A DNA stretch of 64,000 bases from UBA4802 sp964509195 (GCA_964509195.1 CAZDWJ010000001.1:496001-560000); one strand, 5' to 3'; counted from the first letter of the stretch, positions 8,681 through 17,567 are shown. Made by a program: numbers and translations. The notes: generated by a model not told the origin, from the letters alone.

Positions 8681-9355
8681 TTATTTTGTGATTTGTTCCA
8701 TGAAATATGGCTTGGTATATTCCTGAATTACTTTGATTAAAAGTCGTTCCCAGACTTTATGAGTATTGTCAAAATGGAATGTTACAACTCCTTTTAAAAA
8801 GGATTTTGGCTTAAGGTCATCATGGGTAATATCAAGTATTCTTATATAGGGGTCAAATTTTTTTATTTCATTATATATGGATACTTCTTGGGCAACCTGT
8901 TTTACCGGTATGTATCCAACCACAACCATTTTTGGCGAAAGCCCCTTTTCAAACAATTTGAACAATTCGTAAAAATTTGGTACCGTGTCAATAAATGGCT
9001 TGTAAATCCCACCGCCAATTCCTTCAATAGCAGCAACAAGTTGTAAGGAAAACTCCTTTGCACTGGGTGCATCGGTATTTGTTACTATGGCTATCCCTTC
9101 ATCAGAGCTAAATATTTTAAAATCAGTATCAGGTTTGAAATTACGCTGTAACAATTTTACAACAGATATGTTTATGTCATGGGCTTTTTCAACAATAATG
9201 TTGCCATAAATATCTCTCAAATCCTCACGCGAAACAACAAATCGTCTCCGTCTGGAATACTGGTTCATCAATCTAAAGGCCTTTACCAGCTCTTCCAGTT
9301 CAAAAAGATTTGCAACGCCAATCCTTAAAATATTTATCTGCTTCTGGTCTTCCAT
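8681..9355 (-). CDS. Uncharacterised 224-aa protein upstream of sensor kinase
   Basis: I do not recognise a family. The protein is soluble, mixed alpha/beta, with an Arg-rich patch QYSRRRR near residue 35 and no signal, Cys motif or catalytic signature. It ends 9 bp before the sensor kinase gene, so they are probably co-transcribed. It may be an accessory sensory or regulatory partner of the kinase-regulator pair, which is inference from position only. No clear ribosome-binding site precedes ATG 9355. Confidence 0.6.
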   Translation of the reverse strand: MEDQKQINILRIGVANLFELEELVKAFRLMNQYSRRRRFVVSREDLRDIYGNIIVEKAHDINISVVKLLQRNFKPDTDFKIFSSDEGIAIVTNTDAPSAKEFSLQLVAAIEGIGGGIYKPFIDTVPNFYELFKLFEKGLSPKMVVVGYIPVKQVAQEVSIYNEIKKFDPYIRILDITHDDLKPKSFLKGVVTFHFDNTHKVWERLLIKVIQEYTKPYFMEQITK

Positions 9356-9531
9356 ATCACAGGACTTTATAGTATTATAATGAATTTTTCAATGAAAATA
9401 AATAAAAATTAACAGCTTAAATTATTTTGGATTGACTATTTTTTCAAAACTTTTACTACATAATAAATACTTTTATTTAAAAAACCATATTACCAAATAG
9501 TTTTACTGTAGTAGTTCTAAGGATCTGTACG

Positions 9532-9597
9532 CTTACCACCTCCTCTTTTTAACAAAAAGAATTTGAGGGTGAAGTTTAAAAAACTTTTTTAAGGGGG
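9532..9597 (+). promoter_or_regulatory. Structured rdgB leader with possible anti-Shine-Dalgarno
   Basis: The leader contains a nested hairpin: outer CACCTC (9537-9542) against GAGGGTG (9565-9571), inner CTTTTT/AAAAAG (9545-9550 and 9554-9559). Next comes a weak AAGTTT/AAACTT hairpin followed by T residues (9572-9590). The CCTCCT at 9539-9544 is also complementary to the AAGGGGG ribosome site at 9591-9597, so two exclusive folds are possible. The function is unproven. Confidence 0.3.
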
Positions 9598-9610
9598 ATT
9601 TTACGCTAAT

Positions 9611-10201
9611 ATGGAAATTGTGGTTGCAACACGCAATAAAGGTAAAATGAAAGAAATATTTTCTTTTGGCATTCCATCCATAGTATTTACTTCCCTTGAA
9701 AAATATCCAGAAATTGGTGATATTGAAGAAACTGGCTCAACTTTTAAAGAAAATGCTTTGATCAAGGCACGGCATGTGTGTAAGGTTAGCGGTTTACCTG
9801 CACTTGCAGATGATTCAGGGCTTGTTGTCGATGCACTCAATGGTGAACCAGGAGTGTATTCAGCACGTTATGGTAATTTAAAGACGGATGATGAAAGGTA
9901 TGCGTTATTATTACAGAAGATGAGAGACATACCTGATAACAGGCGTCAGGCACGATTTGTATGTGTCATGGCACTGGTTTTCCCTGATGGCAGAGAATAT
10001 ATTGAAGAAGGCGTGTGTGAAGGCTTTATTACAAAAGAACCTGCAGGAGACCAGGGTTTTGGATATGATCCTGTTTTTTTTATACCGGAATTGGGAAAAA
10101 CGATGGCACAGCTTCCTCTTGAAGTAAAAAATTCAATCAGCCATCGTGCACGGGCTTTGAAAAAGATTAAGCATCTGTTAGAAGATATTGTGGGGCAATA
10201 G
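9611..10201 (+). CDS. rdgB: XTP/dITP pyrophosphatase (RdgB/HAM1 family)
   Basis: Hydrolyses non-canonical purine nucleoside triphosphates to monophosphates, keeping hypoxanthine and xanthine out of DNA. The N-terminal VVATRNKGKMKEI substrate motif, the FKENALIKA and ADDSGL metal-binding region, and GFGYDPVFF with the C-terminal SHRARAL motif are all present. 196 aa matches the family. AGGGGG lies 13 bases before the ATG, a long spacing. The stop codon is 4 bp before the TPR lipoprotein start, and nth follows, forming a small operon. Confidence 0.95.
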   Translation: MEIVVATRNKGKMKEIFSFGIPSIVFTSLEKYPEIGDIEETGSTFKENALIKARHVCKVSGLPALADDSGLVVDALNGEPGVYSARYGNLKTDDERYALLLQKMRDIPDNRRQARFVCVMALVFPDGREYIEEGVCEGFITKEPAGDQGFGYDPVFFIPELGKTMAQLPLEVKNSISHRARALKKIKHLLEDIVGQ

Positions 10202-10205
10202 AAAA

Positions 10206-10733
10206 ATGAGAAATTATCTGGAGTTCTTAATTTGCATAATTACTATACTGTGTTTACAGTGTTCTTCTGTACAACATGGCACACACAAAAATCTCTGGCG
10301 GTTTAATGACCCATATATCAATCAGACAATTGTCAATGCCTGGGAAAATGTATATAAGCACCGGTATGAATGGGCTGCGCTGGATTTTACCAGGCTTATA
10401 CATAAAAACTACATTGATTATGATATTCTTTATGGGGCAGGGTTAGCGTATTTTTTTATGAATGATGAAAAAAAAGCGCTGGATTATTTTACACAGGCTA
10501 TCGAAAAAAATCCCAATCATTTTGAAGCGTATTACTTCAGGGCAAAACTTTTTCTAAACCAGGGTAACAAAGTAAAAGCTAAACATGATTTGAATGCTAT
10601 AATCAACATGGAATATAAAGAACCACTGATCTGTGGCTATTATTTTAATAATGATGATGTTGCAGATAGCACTATATTAAAAAACAGACAAAAAGAGGCA
10701 CGGACAATTATTTTGGCGATAGTTCATGATTGA
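10206..10733 (+). CDS. TPR lipoprotein, 175 aa
   Basis: I start at ATG 10206; the GTG at 10188 lies inside rdgB. A hydrophobic signal ends in CLQC followed by SS, a relaxed spirochaete-type lipobox with Cys22 as the probable lipidated residue. Two tetratricopeptide repeats occupy residues about 75-145 (ILYGAGLAYFFMNDEKKALDYF and the next repeat). It is probably a periplasm-facing scaffold; no partner can be named. Its last 8 bases overlap the nth start (ATGATTGA), indicating translational coupling. Confidence 0.75.
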   Translation: MRNYLEFLICIITILCLQCSSVQHGTHKNLWRFNDPYINQTIVNAWENVYKHRYEWAALDFTRLIHKNYIDYDILYGAGLAYFFMNDEKKALDYFTQAIEKNPNHFEAYYFRAKLFLNQGNKVKAKHDLNAIINMEYKEPLICGYYFNNDDVADSTILKNRQKEARTIILAIVHD

Positions 10734-11358
10734 TAAAACAACATCTAAAAAAATAATTAACAGATTGAAAAATCACTATCAGATTTCTCCACCACTTCGT
10801 TTTGCCAATCTCTATCAGCTGTGTGTTGCAGTGGTACTATCTGCTCAGACGACCGATAATCAAGTAAATATGGTTACTCCCCATCTGTTTAAAAAATATC
10901 CTGATTTTACTTCACTTGCAAAGGCCAATATACTTGATGTTGAAGAAATTATCAAGCCTACAGGGTTTTATCATAATAAGGCAAAGCACGTTGTGGCATT
11001 AGCCAGAACTATCGTACAGAAATTTAATGGTGAAGTCCCCAATACACGGGATGAGTTAATGAGCCTGCCGGGAGTAGGAAGAAAATCAGCAAATGTGATA
11101 CTGGCTATGGGTTTTGGTACTCCTGCAATACCTGTTGATACTCATGTGTCACGCGTTGCAAGCAGAATAGGGTATGCAGAAACAAACAAACCTCTTCTGG
11201 TTGAAAAAGCATTGATGAAAAGCATCCCACAATCAGATTGGATTGCAGCTCATTTGTTATTTATTTTCCATGGGAGAGCAGTATGTTCTGCACGAAATCC
11301 TAAATGCAGCTTGTGCTCCATTATTGCATGGTGCCGCTTTCAAAATAAAAATCTTTAA
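10726..11358 (+). CDS. nth: Endonuclease III (DNA glycosylase/AP lyase)
   Basis: Bifunctional base-excision-repair enzyme for oxidised pyrimidines. The helix-hairpin-helix LPGVGRKSANV carries catalytic Lys120, and Asp138 lies in VDTHV. Cys187, Cys194, Cys197 and Cys203 form the C-x6-C-x2-C-x5-C [4Fe-4S] loop. These positions match the E. coli enzyme, and 210 aa is typical. It overlaps the upstream lipoprotein gene by 8 bp. Its 3' end overlaps the convergent gene at 11321 by 38 bp. Confidence 0.96.
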   Translation: MIDKTTSKKIINRLKNHYQISPPLRFANLYQLCVAVVLSAQTTDNQVNMVTPHLFKKYPDFTSLAKANILDVEEIIKPTGFYHNKAKHVVALARTIVQKFNGEVPNTRDELMSLPGVGRKSANVILAMGFGTPAIPVDTHVSRVASRIGYAETNKPLLVEKALMKSIPQSDWIAAHLLFIFHGRAVCSARNPKCSLCSIIAWCRFQNKNL

Positions 11359-12640
11359 AAACTTTTAGAACGTGCGGGTCATTGGTAGGTAGGTTTAGTT
11401 CAGCAGAGGGGTTTTTGCCTGTTATTTGTACTAATGTGCTGTAGGCAGTGTTTGCTACTGTTGTGTTTCTATCGGCACAGTAAGGCAGCAAAACAGGCAG
11501 ATATGTAATTTTTTTGTGATATCCCATTACACTCATCAGCCAGATTTTCATTGCAAAATTGCCCTGCTCAAATGTATTAATAATTGTTTTTTCATTACCA
11601 TCAGCAAAGCGGGCAGCTAACCGTGCTAAATATCCTGCAGACTGTAATTTTTCATTTTGCTTTAATGACATGTTGTACGCATAATCAATAATCGAATCAA
11701 ATGGTATGGTAATACTTTTCTTTAAAAGTATGGATGCAACATCGTCAGCCATTTCAATTTTTTCAGTAAAAAGAAGTATCTCCCACTCTTTGTCGGTAAA
11801 ATGCACTGGCATATTCAATTCATATGAATATTGCAAGAGTAATTGATAATCTTTATAATTACGTGTTGTTAACACATATTCCTTGAGATAATTAATATTC
11901 AAAGGGATTCCAAAGCGCAGCAGTTTAAAGAGTATTTCCTTTTTAATGGTTTCTTGTTCGGTTAAAGAATACAGAAACAGGTATGTTCCGACAGTTCCTG
12001 AAAAAAATATACCGCCTGTTAACATGGAGATTATAACTAATTGTAGAATATTAAACTGAAAGTATTCAAATACTAATACCCCTATGAGTACAGTAAGTTT
12101 TATAAGTTTGGTTATTACAAAACCAGGTCCAGCTGTAAGGTTGGTATAGATAAGTTTGTCTACGAAATAAAAAGCTACAGATCCTCCAATAAATAATGGT
12201 ATTGCAATGGAAGGCATTACCCTGTATCGAAGTACGGCAAAAAGGATTAATGAATAAAAAACAATATTTGTATATCGCCCGTCTAAAATTCCAATGTATG
12301 CAGTATAAGGCCATTCGCTTTTATTAATAGTGTCTATTAAAGTATGGAGTGTTGCGATAAAATATATTAATAAAAAAGGAATAACTCTTGATTCAAAAAA
12401 GATTATTACGTGTGCATACTTTGGGAATCTTTTTGCATATAATGGTTGGTAACCTTTGAAGTCTAATTGCGTATAATTGAAAATACATAAAAAAGAAAAG
12501 AGAAATGAGTATGACCTGACAATAATATCAATGCCGTACCAGTTGAAATATAATTTTGAATATATATTATATAATAGTAAAATTACTAAAAGTACTATAA
12601 AAAGCCCCATGCGTTTGAGTTGTTCAGCTGTTATTGCCAT
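11321..12640 (-). CDS. Uncharacterised polytopic membrane protein with helical C-terminal domain
   Basis: 439 aa of unknown family. The first about 235 residues are hydrophobic with about seven predicted membrane helices. The remaining about 200 residues are soluble and helical, with spacing reminiscent of HEAT-like repeats (for example ILLKKSITIPFDSIIDYA and the following helices), but no repeat family is certain. It starts 9 bp after the upstream unknown gene (12650-13558), so the two probably form a unit. The 3' end overlaps nth on the other strand by 38 bp. Confidence 0.6.
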   Translation of the reverse strand: MAITAEQLKRMGLFIVLLVILLLYNIYSKLYFNWYGIDIIVRSYSFLFSFLCIFNYTQLDFKGYQPLYAKRFPKYAHVIIFFESRVIPFLLIYFIATLHTLIDTINKSEWPYTAYIGILDGRYTNIVFYSLILFAVLRYRVMPSIAIPLFIGGSVAFYFVDKLIYTNLTAGPGFVITKLIKLTVLIGVLVFEYFQFNILQLVIISMLTGGIFFSGTVGTYLFLYSLTEQETIKKEILFKLLRFGIPLNINYLKEYVLTTRNYKDYQLLLQYSYELNMPVHFTDKEWEILLFTEKIEMADDVASILLKKSITIPFDSIIDYAYNMSLKQNEKLQSAGYLARLAARFADGNEKTIINTFEQGNFAMKIWLMSVMGYHKKITYLPVLLPYCADRNTTVANTAYSTLVQITGKNPSAELNLPTNDPHVLKVFKDFYFESGTMQ

Positions 12641-12649
12641 ACAGAATTC

Positions 12650-13558
12650 TTATAGAGTGTTCTTTAAACGGTCATAGGATATATAATGTTCTTCTACCCC
12701 ATACCCTTTTTTATTAGTGCCTATAACAGTAAAATCTGAAAAACTTGCCACATGTATATGAGATTTTTTAACTTTTTTTGGGACATCAATTGTATGTGTT
12801 TTAAATGGTTTTGAAACAATCAAATCAATGTCATCTTGGGCATCTTTGTAGGTAAATTCAGATGATTCAAGTAATGAATTTTTTATTGATAAAAATTCTA
12901 GTTCCACTAGTACCAGTGCAATGTTTCCATTTTTTCTTGAGATACAACCATATGAATAATTTATCCCGTTATACTCAATATATCTGAATGCAATGGTTTG
13001 ATCACGGAAATGAACAACAACTCTGCTGTCACAGGTAATGAGATTGTAGGGATATAGCCCCCACGTATGTTCTTTAAAACCAATACAATCAAAATGCTTT
13101 TTAATTATTTTTGATTTTGTGTGTAGTTCAACTGAAACTTTTGCTTTACATCGCGTGAAGTAGCTTGCTATCATAGTTTCAATACTTTCTGTTGATAGCT
13201 GCTTACTATGTAGTAAATCATAATATGGAAAATAGTCCAGCAACGATACACCTGCCATTAAATTGGAATCTTTATAAACCAACCTGCTTTCCTTCAATGG
13301 CTGGATAATGGTATATTTACAACGCTGGGTGCCAAAGGATTTCTTTGGTATGGCATCTTTGATAATTTGATTGCCTGTTACTAAAAAGTCAGAAAAGTTG
13401 AAAAGGGAGTAAATTGACATTTCGTGTATATGTGGGTTCCAGGTGATATTTGCAAATGCATACCATTTATCACGTTTACTGATCGAATGTACCCTATATG
13501 ATTCCATGAAATCCGGGAGATTGCTATCATGGAACAATTCTTCTTTAGTATTAATCAT
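12650..13558 (-). CDS. Uncharacterised protein, possibly lipocalin-like (DUF7064/CrtC-type)
   Basis: 302 aa with no signal peptide. Most of the chain looks like beta strands. WYAFANIT near residue 32 and GFKEHTWG near residue 164 recall the G-x-RDHSWG motif of hydroxyneurosporene synthase/AttH-like double-lipocalin proteins, which bind or modify lipids. This is a distant resemblance from memory, not a firm assignment. ATG 13558 has AGGGGAAG upstream. It precedes a membrane protein gene by 9 bp. Confidence 0.5.
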   Translation of the reverse strand: MINTKEELFHDSNLPDFMESYRVHSISKRDKWYAFANITWNPHIHEMSIYSLFNFSDFLVTGNQIIKDAIPKKSFGTQRCKYTIIQPLKESRLVYKDSNLMAGVSLLDYFPYYDLLHSKQLSTESIETMIASYFTRCKAKVSVELHTKSKIIKKHFDCIGFKEHTWGLYPYNLITCDSRVVVHFRDQTIAFRYIEYNGINYSYGCISRKNGNIALVLVELEFLSIKNSLLESSEFTYKDAQDDIDLIVSKPFKTHTIDVPKKVKKSHIHVASFSDFTVIGTNKKGYGVEEHYISYDRLKNTL

Positions 13559-13679
13559 CAGTGTGCTTCCCCTTTTTGCTGGAATGCTCGTGACAACCAG
13601 AATGTTGCAACAAAAACAGCAACATATCTATGACATTACATTGTTATTAGTAATATCGAATAAAATTATTATAAATTTA

Positions 13680-14561
13680 TTATTTTTCTAAATTTCTAAA
13701 ATATTGATATTTTTTATTTTTTAATATGGCAATACGGGGCAACCCTGCATAATCTTTAAGAATAGATACAGAATAATTGTGATGTTGTGCTAAATCCCGT
13801 ATTTCGTTTGATAGCTGTTCACCAATTTCAATTATTAGTATGCCCGTATCAGAAAGATAGCTGTGAGCATTTTCAACAAGTGATTTAATGATGCCAAAAC
13901 CATTATCAGGTGCAAGCAAGGCATCTTTGGGCTCATAGTGTAGATCTTTCTGTAATTGTGTGTAGTTGTCAGGATTAATATATGGTGGATTGCTCACAAT
14001 TATGTCAAATTGGATTGATGGAATTGAATCAAACAGATTGCTCTGTACAAATCTTATCTTGTTTTTCCCAAGAATTGTTTTGGCATTAGTTTTAGCAACA
14101 TTCAAAGCATTCATTGATATATCTGTGGCCCATACAGTACAATCAGGCCTGTTGTATTTTATTGCGATAGCAATCGCACCACTTCCTGTGCCAATATCTA
14201 TTATGGTTGCATATTGTTTAGCGTGATAGATTGCACAGTCAACAAGTAGTTCTGTTTCAGGGCGTGGAATAAGAACATGCCTGTTGACTTTCAATGGCAG
14301 TGAGTAAAACTCCTTATAGCCTGTAATATATGCAACTGGTTCACTTTTAAGACGTCGTGAAAGATAACTCTTAAAACGGTTTTTTGCTGTTTTATCAATT
14401 GCAGTATGATGATATACAACCAGCTTTTGACGTTCAATACCTAAAGCATGTGCCATCAGGATTTCAGCGTCCAATACAGGTGTTTGCGAAATCCCTTCCA
14501 AAAGTTTTGAAGCATTAACTACAAGCTGGATAATAGTTGTGTTATTGCTAGTCCTAGACAT
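13680..14561 (-). CDS. prmC: Release factor glutamine methyltransferase
   Basis: Methylates the GGQ glutamine of peptide-chain release factors. The N-terminal helical domain (about 1-80) is followed by a Rossmann methyltransferase: IDIGTGSGAI (SAM loop, residues 122-130) and the NPPY catalytic motif at 191-194. It overlaps the prfA 3' end by 8 bp, the common prfA-prmC pairing, which supports the assignment. Confidence 0.95.
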   Translation of the reverse strand: MSRTSNNTTIIQLVVNASKLLEGISQTPVLDAEILMAHALGIERQKLVVYHHTAIDKTAKNRFKSYLSRRLKSEPVAYITGYKEFYSLPLKVNRHVLIPRPETELLVDCAIYHAKQYATIIDIGTGSGAIAIAIKYNRPDCTVWATDISMNALNVAKTNAKTILGKNKIRFVQSNLFDSIPSIQFDIIVSNPPYINPDNYTQLQKDLHYEPKDALLAPDNGFGIIKSLVENAHSYLSDTGILIIEIGEQLSNEIRDLAQHHNYSVSILKDYAGLPRIAILKNKKYQYFRNLEK

Positions 14562-15624
14562 GTGAAGCTTTCAGCAATTGTTCCATTTCATTTTCACGCA
14601 AAGGAATAATGATTTTATCAAGCTCACCATCAAGAACAGATTGAAGGTCGTATATGGTAAGGTTAATTCTATGGTCTGTAACCCGTGATTGAGGGAAGTT
14701 ATATGTCCTGATGCGTTCACTGCGATCCCCGCTGCCGATCTGAGAACGGCGCAGTGCAATTTCTTTTTCCATTCGTTCCCGTTCCATCTTTTCAAAGAGC
14801 CGTGCACGTAGTACACGTAGTGCTTTTGCACGGTTTTTATGTTGTGATTTTTCATCCTGACATGTGACCACAATACCAGTTGGTATATGTGTAATGCGGA
14901 CAGCAGAATCAGTTGTGTTTACTGATTGTCCGCCATGGCCTGATGAACGGTAGACATCAATGCGTATATCATCCGGATTAATATCCACTTCACTTTCCTC
15001 CGCTTCGGGAAGAACCGCAACAGTAACGGCAGAGGTATGAATTCTGCCACCTGACTCAGTGACAGGTATTCGCTGAACTCTGTGGACACCTGATTCAAAT
15101 TTTAAACAGCTGTACGCCTCGGAACCGGTTATAGAAAAAATGACTTCTTTATAACCACCTAATTCAGTCTGGTTTGCATCGATAAATTCTACTTTCCATC
15201 CTTTAAGGTCAGCATAGCGGATATACATCCTGTACAGGTCAGCCACAAATAATGAAGCCTCATCACCTCCAGTGCCGGCCCTAATTTCAATAATGATATC
15301 TTTGCCTTCATGAGGGTCCTGTGGCAATAACAGTTGTGTAATTTGTTCTTCAATTTCGTGCAGCTTGAATTCAAGCTGTATAATTTCCTCTTCAAGAAGA
15401 GATATCATATCCTGGTCCTTTTCAGACTTTACAGCAGTTTTTGTATCCTCAATTTCTTTTTTTACCCTTGTGTATTCATTGTACTTTTGAACTATTGGCG
15501 CAAGTTTAGCATGTTCCTTTGTCAGTGATTTGAAAATATTTTGATCACTGACAGTTTTTGGGTCAGCCATTGCATGTTCAATTTCATTGTAACGTTTGAT
15601 AATTTGTTGCAATCGCTCTTCCAT
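14554..15624 (-). CDS. prfA: Peptide chain release factor 1
   Basis: Terminates translation at UAA and UAG. The GGQ motif is at residues 231-233 within SSGHGGQSVN, and 356 aa is normal for RF1. I place the start at ATG 15624 (AGAGGTG upstream). The frame is open farther upstream, but that extension runs through the tRNA-Arg gene and is not protein. prmC, which modifies this protein, overlaps its end. Confidence 0.96.
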   Translation of the reverse strand: MEERLQQIIKRYNEIEHAMADPKTVSDQNIFKSLTKEHAKLAPIVQKYNEYTRVKKEIEDTKTAVKSEKDQDMISLLEEEIIQLEFKLHEIEEQITQLLLPQDPHEGKDIIIEIRAGTGGDEASLFVADLYRMYIRYADLKGWKVEFIDANQTELGGYKEVIFSITGSEAYSCLKFESGVHRVQRIPVTESGGRIHTSAVTVAVLPEAEESEVDINPDDIRIDVYRSSGHGGQSVNTTDSAVRITHIPTGIVVTCQDEKSQHKNRAKALRVLRARLFEKMERERMEKEIALRRSQIGSGDRSERIRTYNFPQSRVTDHRINLTIYDLQSVLDGELDKIIIPLRENEMEQLLKASHV

Positions 15625-15687
15625 AGTTAGACACCTCTGCAAAAAAAACAGCGGGATATGCCCGCTCTTACTTATATTATAACTCTT

Positions 15688-15761
15688 TGCTCCCGAGAGG
15701 ACTCGAACCTCTGACACATAGTTTAGGAAACTACTGCTCTATCCTCCTGAGCTACGGGAGC
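15688..15761 (-). tRNA. tRNA-Arg (anticodon CCT)
   Basis: A full cloverleaf can be drawn on the minus strand: acceptor GCTCCCG/CGGGAGC, D stem GCTC/GAGC, anticodon stem GTAGT/ACTAT around loop TTCCTAA (anticodon CCT, decoding AGG), 5-nt variable region GTGTC, T arm AGAGG-TTCGAGT-CCTCT, discriminator A. The CCA end is not encoded. Its first base directly follows the TAA of the upstream cyclic-nucleotide-binding gene and prfA starts 63 bp after its 3' end, so it is probably cut out of a polycistronic transcript. Confidence 0.96.
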
Positions 15762-16406
15762 TTATGCAAACATGCTTTTACGGCGTGAATTTACAAGCCT
15801 CTGGAAGTCCCTTATGTTCCTGACCACCACTCTATCGTTAAACAATTCAATTTTTCCTAACTTATTAAGATGTGTCAATATTTTTTGCACATCATTTATC
15901 TGCATGCCAGCCCAGTTAGCAATTTCCTGTACAGTTACGCGCAACGTAACAGGTTCCTGAACATCCAGATGGGGATCCTGTTCGGCTAGCATGTTCATCA
16001 CATCCATAACTTTCAATTGCGGGTCATCAAGCAACAGGATCATAAGCCTTCGCTTTGCATCATAAATACGTTTTGAAAAGATAACCAGCAGTTTATATGC
16101 AAGTTGGGGATTGCCCTGCAACAGCGCATCAAAATTTTCTCTTCTGAAACGTAATAACTTCACATGCTCAATAGCTATTGCAGACGCAGAACGGGGTTCC
16201 TCCTCTAGTATTGCCATTTCTCCGAATACGTCGCCAGGTCCAAGTATATCAAGCGTCTTTTCTCGGTTGTTTATGATTTTTACAATCTCTACTCTTCCAG
16301 ATTGAATAAAATAAAAATCGTTTCCTGGCTCAAATTCGCAAAAAATTATATCGTTAGGTTCGTATTCTACACCAAATTTATCAAATAGCTTTTCATCAAG
16401 TAACAT
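15762..16406 (-). CDS. Crp/Fnr-like cyclic-nucleotide-binding regulator
   Basis: 214 aa. Residues about 10-120 form a cyclic-nucleotide-binding beta-barrel with the phosphate-binding cassette FGEMAILEEEPRSASA, which closely follows the cAMP-binding consensus. The C-terminal part (about 150-200) has a winged-helix pattern (TVQEIANWAGMQINDVQKILTHLNKLGKIEL). It is likely a cAMP-responsive transcription factor; two adenylate cyclases are encoded elsewhere in the window. It starts 9 bp after a second cyclic-nucleotide-binding protein, and AAAGGT precedes ATG 16406. Confidence 0.85.
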   Translation of the reverse strand: MLLDEKLFDKFGVEYEPNDIIFCEFEPGNDFYFIQSGRVEIVKIINNREKTLDILGPGDVFGEMAILEEEPRSASAIAIEHVKLLRFRRENFDALLQGNPQLAYKLLVIFSKRIYDAKRRLMILLLDDPQLKVMDVMNMLAEQDPHLDVQEPVTLRVTVQEIANWAGMQINDVQKILTHLNKLGKIELFNDRVVVRNIRDFQRLVNSRRKSMFA

Positions 16407-16415
16407 AGCATACCT

Positions 16416-17567
16416 TTACCGTGATTCAAGATTTTTTAATCGCCGTGAAGCCTGTTTCCCAATTTCTTCTTTGGCAGCTAATGATATCACCTTTTGATAG
16501 TATGATTTAGCTTTATCAAATTGTTTCTTAACTTCATAAATCATAGCTAAATGGTACAATGCATTAACATTTAGATCAGATTGTGGGAATTTTTTCATAA
16601 GAATTGAAAATGCTTCAATTGCTTCGTTATATTGACCCATTTTAAAATAGGTTCTTCCAATCTCAAAGTGAGCTTTTTGAAAAATTTTGTTTTCTGTATC
16701 ATTTTTCAATGATTTCTGGGCAAGGATTTTTTTATAATTTTGCAATGCTGATTCATACTCTGACTGCGAATAAAGGCTCATAGCGTCATAAAACAGTGAT
16801 GAAATATCTTCCTGTTTAAAACTTTCTTCAGCAATATCAAAATCTGATCCCGATATATCATCTGCACCTAAAAAATCATCCATTTCATCAACCACTGATT
16901 CCTTTGACGCTGGGGCTCCCATATCATCATCTAGTGTAAAATCTTTTAATGCCTCTTTGGACTTTTCTATTTCTTTACGTATTACGGGTTGTGGAGCTAT
17001 ATTTGATTCAGCTTGACCAGAATCGATTTCACGTATACGCTTAGTTGCAAGGTCTGAATACTTAGCGTTTGGATAGTAATCCAGATATTTATTATATGCA
17101 TAACGGGCCTGATTGAAACGCCCCGCCCTGTAATAATATTCCCCAATTTTAAACAGTTCTTCCTCTGGATTGATAGTGCTGGTTTCCCCAAGAACTTCAC
17201 GCACAGCTCTTCCGATTCGTCTGAGCTGGTTGCTGAAGATTCTGAGCATTTTCATCACCACATTGACGTTCTTTAAAATGAGACGCTCAAAATCTGCAAG
17301 TGTTAACACCAGCACTACAGATTCTTTTAATACCTGTGCCGTTTCTTCTCGGGGATAACGGCCTAATGCTGACTTAACACCAAAAAATTCACCTGGCCGC
17401 ACCTCTTCTTTAATTTCTTCACCAGTTTCCAGCTTTTGTGAAGTTAAAATTATTAATCCTGATTTAAGAATATAAATATATTCACTTTTGTCGTTTTCAA
17501 AATATACAATTGACCCTGGTTTGTAGGTTCGTGTGGTAATTCCTTGTGTTGGTGAACCATTAGACAT
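16416..17567 (-). CDS. Cyclic-nucleotide-binding domain / TPR protein
   Basis: 383 aa from ATG 17567, which has GAGG six bases upstream; GTG 17579 is an alternative. Residues about 12-125 form a cNMP-binding fold, but the cassette is FFGVKSALGRYPREETA and lacks the usual E-x-x-L..RSA form, so ligand binding is uncertain. The rest contains tetratricopeptide-like helices: YYYRAGRFNQARYAYNKYL near 150, and repeats at about 270-370 with an acidic Asp-rich linker between. No DNA-binding domain is seen, so it may act as a ligand-gated scaffold. Confidence 0.8.
   Translation of the reverse strand: MSNGSPTQGITTRTYKPGSIVYFENDKSEYIYILKSGLIILTSQKLETGEEIKEEVRPGEFFGVKSALGRYPREETAQVLKESVVLVLTLADFERLILKNVNVVMKMLRIFSNQLRRIGRAVREVLGETSTINPEEELFKIGEYYYRAGRFNQARYAYNKYLDYYPNAKYSDLATKRIREIDSGQAESNIAPQPVIRKEIEKSKEALKDFTLDDDMGAPASKESVVDEMDDFLGADDISGSDFDIAEESFKQEDISSLFYDAMSLYSQSEYESALQNYKKILAQKSLKNDTENKIFQKAHFEIGRTYFKMGQYNEAIEAFSILMKKFPQSDLNVNALYHLAMIYEVKKQFDKAKSYYQKVISLAAKEEIGKQASRRLKNLESR

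Noticed and set aside
14152..14180. Palindromic TTGCGATAGCAATCGCA inside prmC as an operator
   Set aside because: It lies well within coding sequence and encodes conserved residues next to the SAM loop; coincidence with codon use is the simpler view.
15625..15717. N-terminal extension of prfA
   Set aside because: It runs through the tRNA-Arg gene; ATG 15624 has a ribosome site and gives the standard RF1 length.
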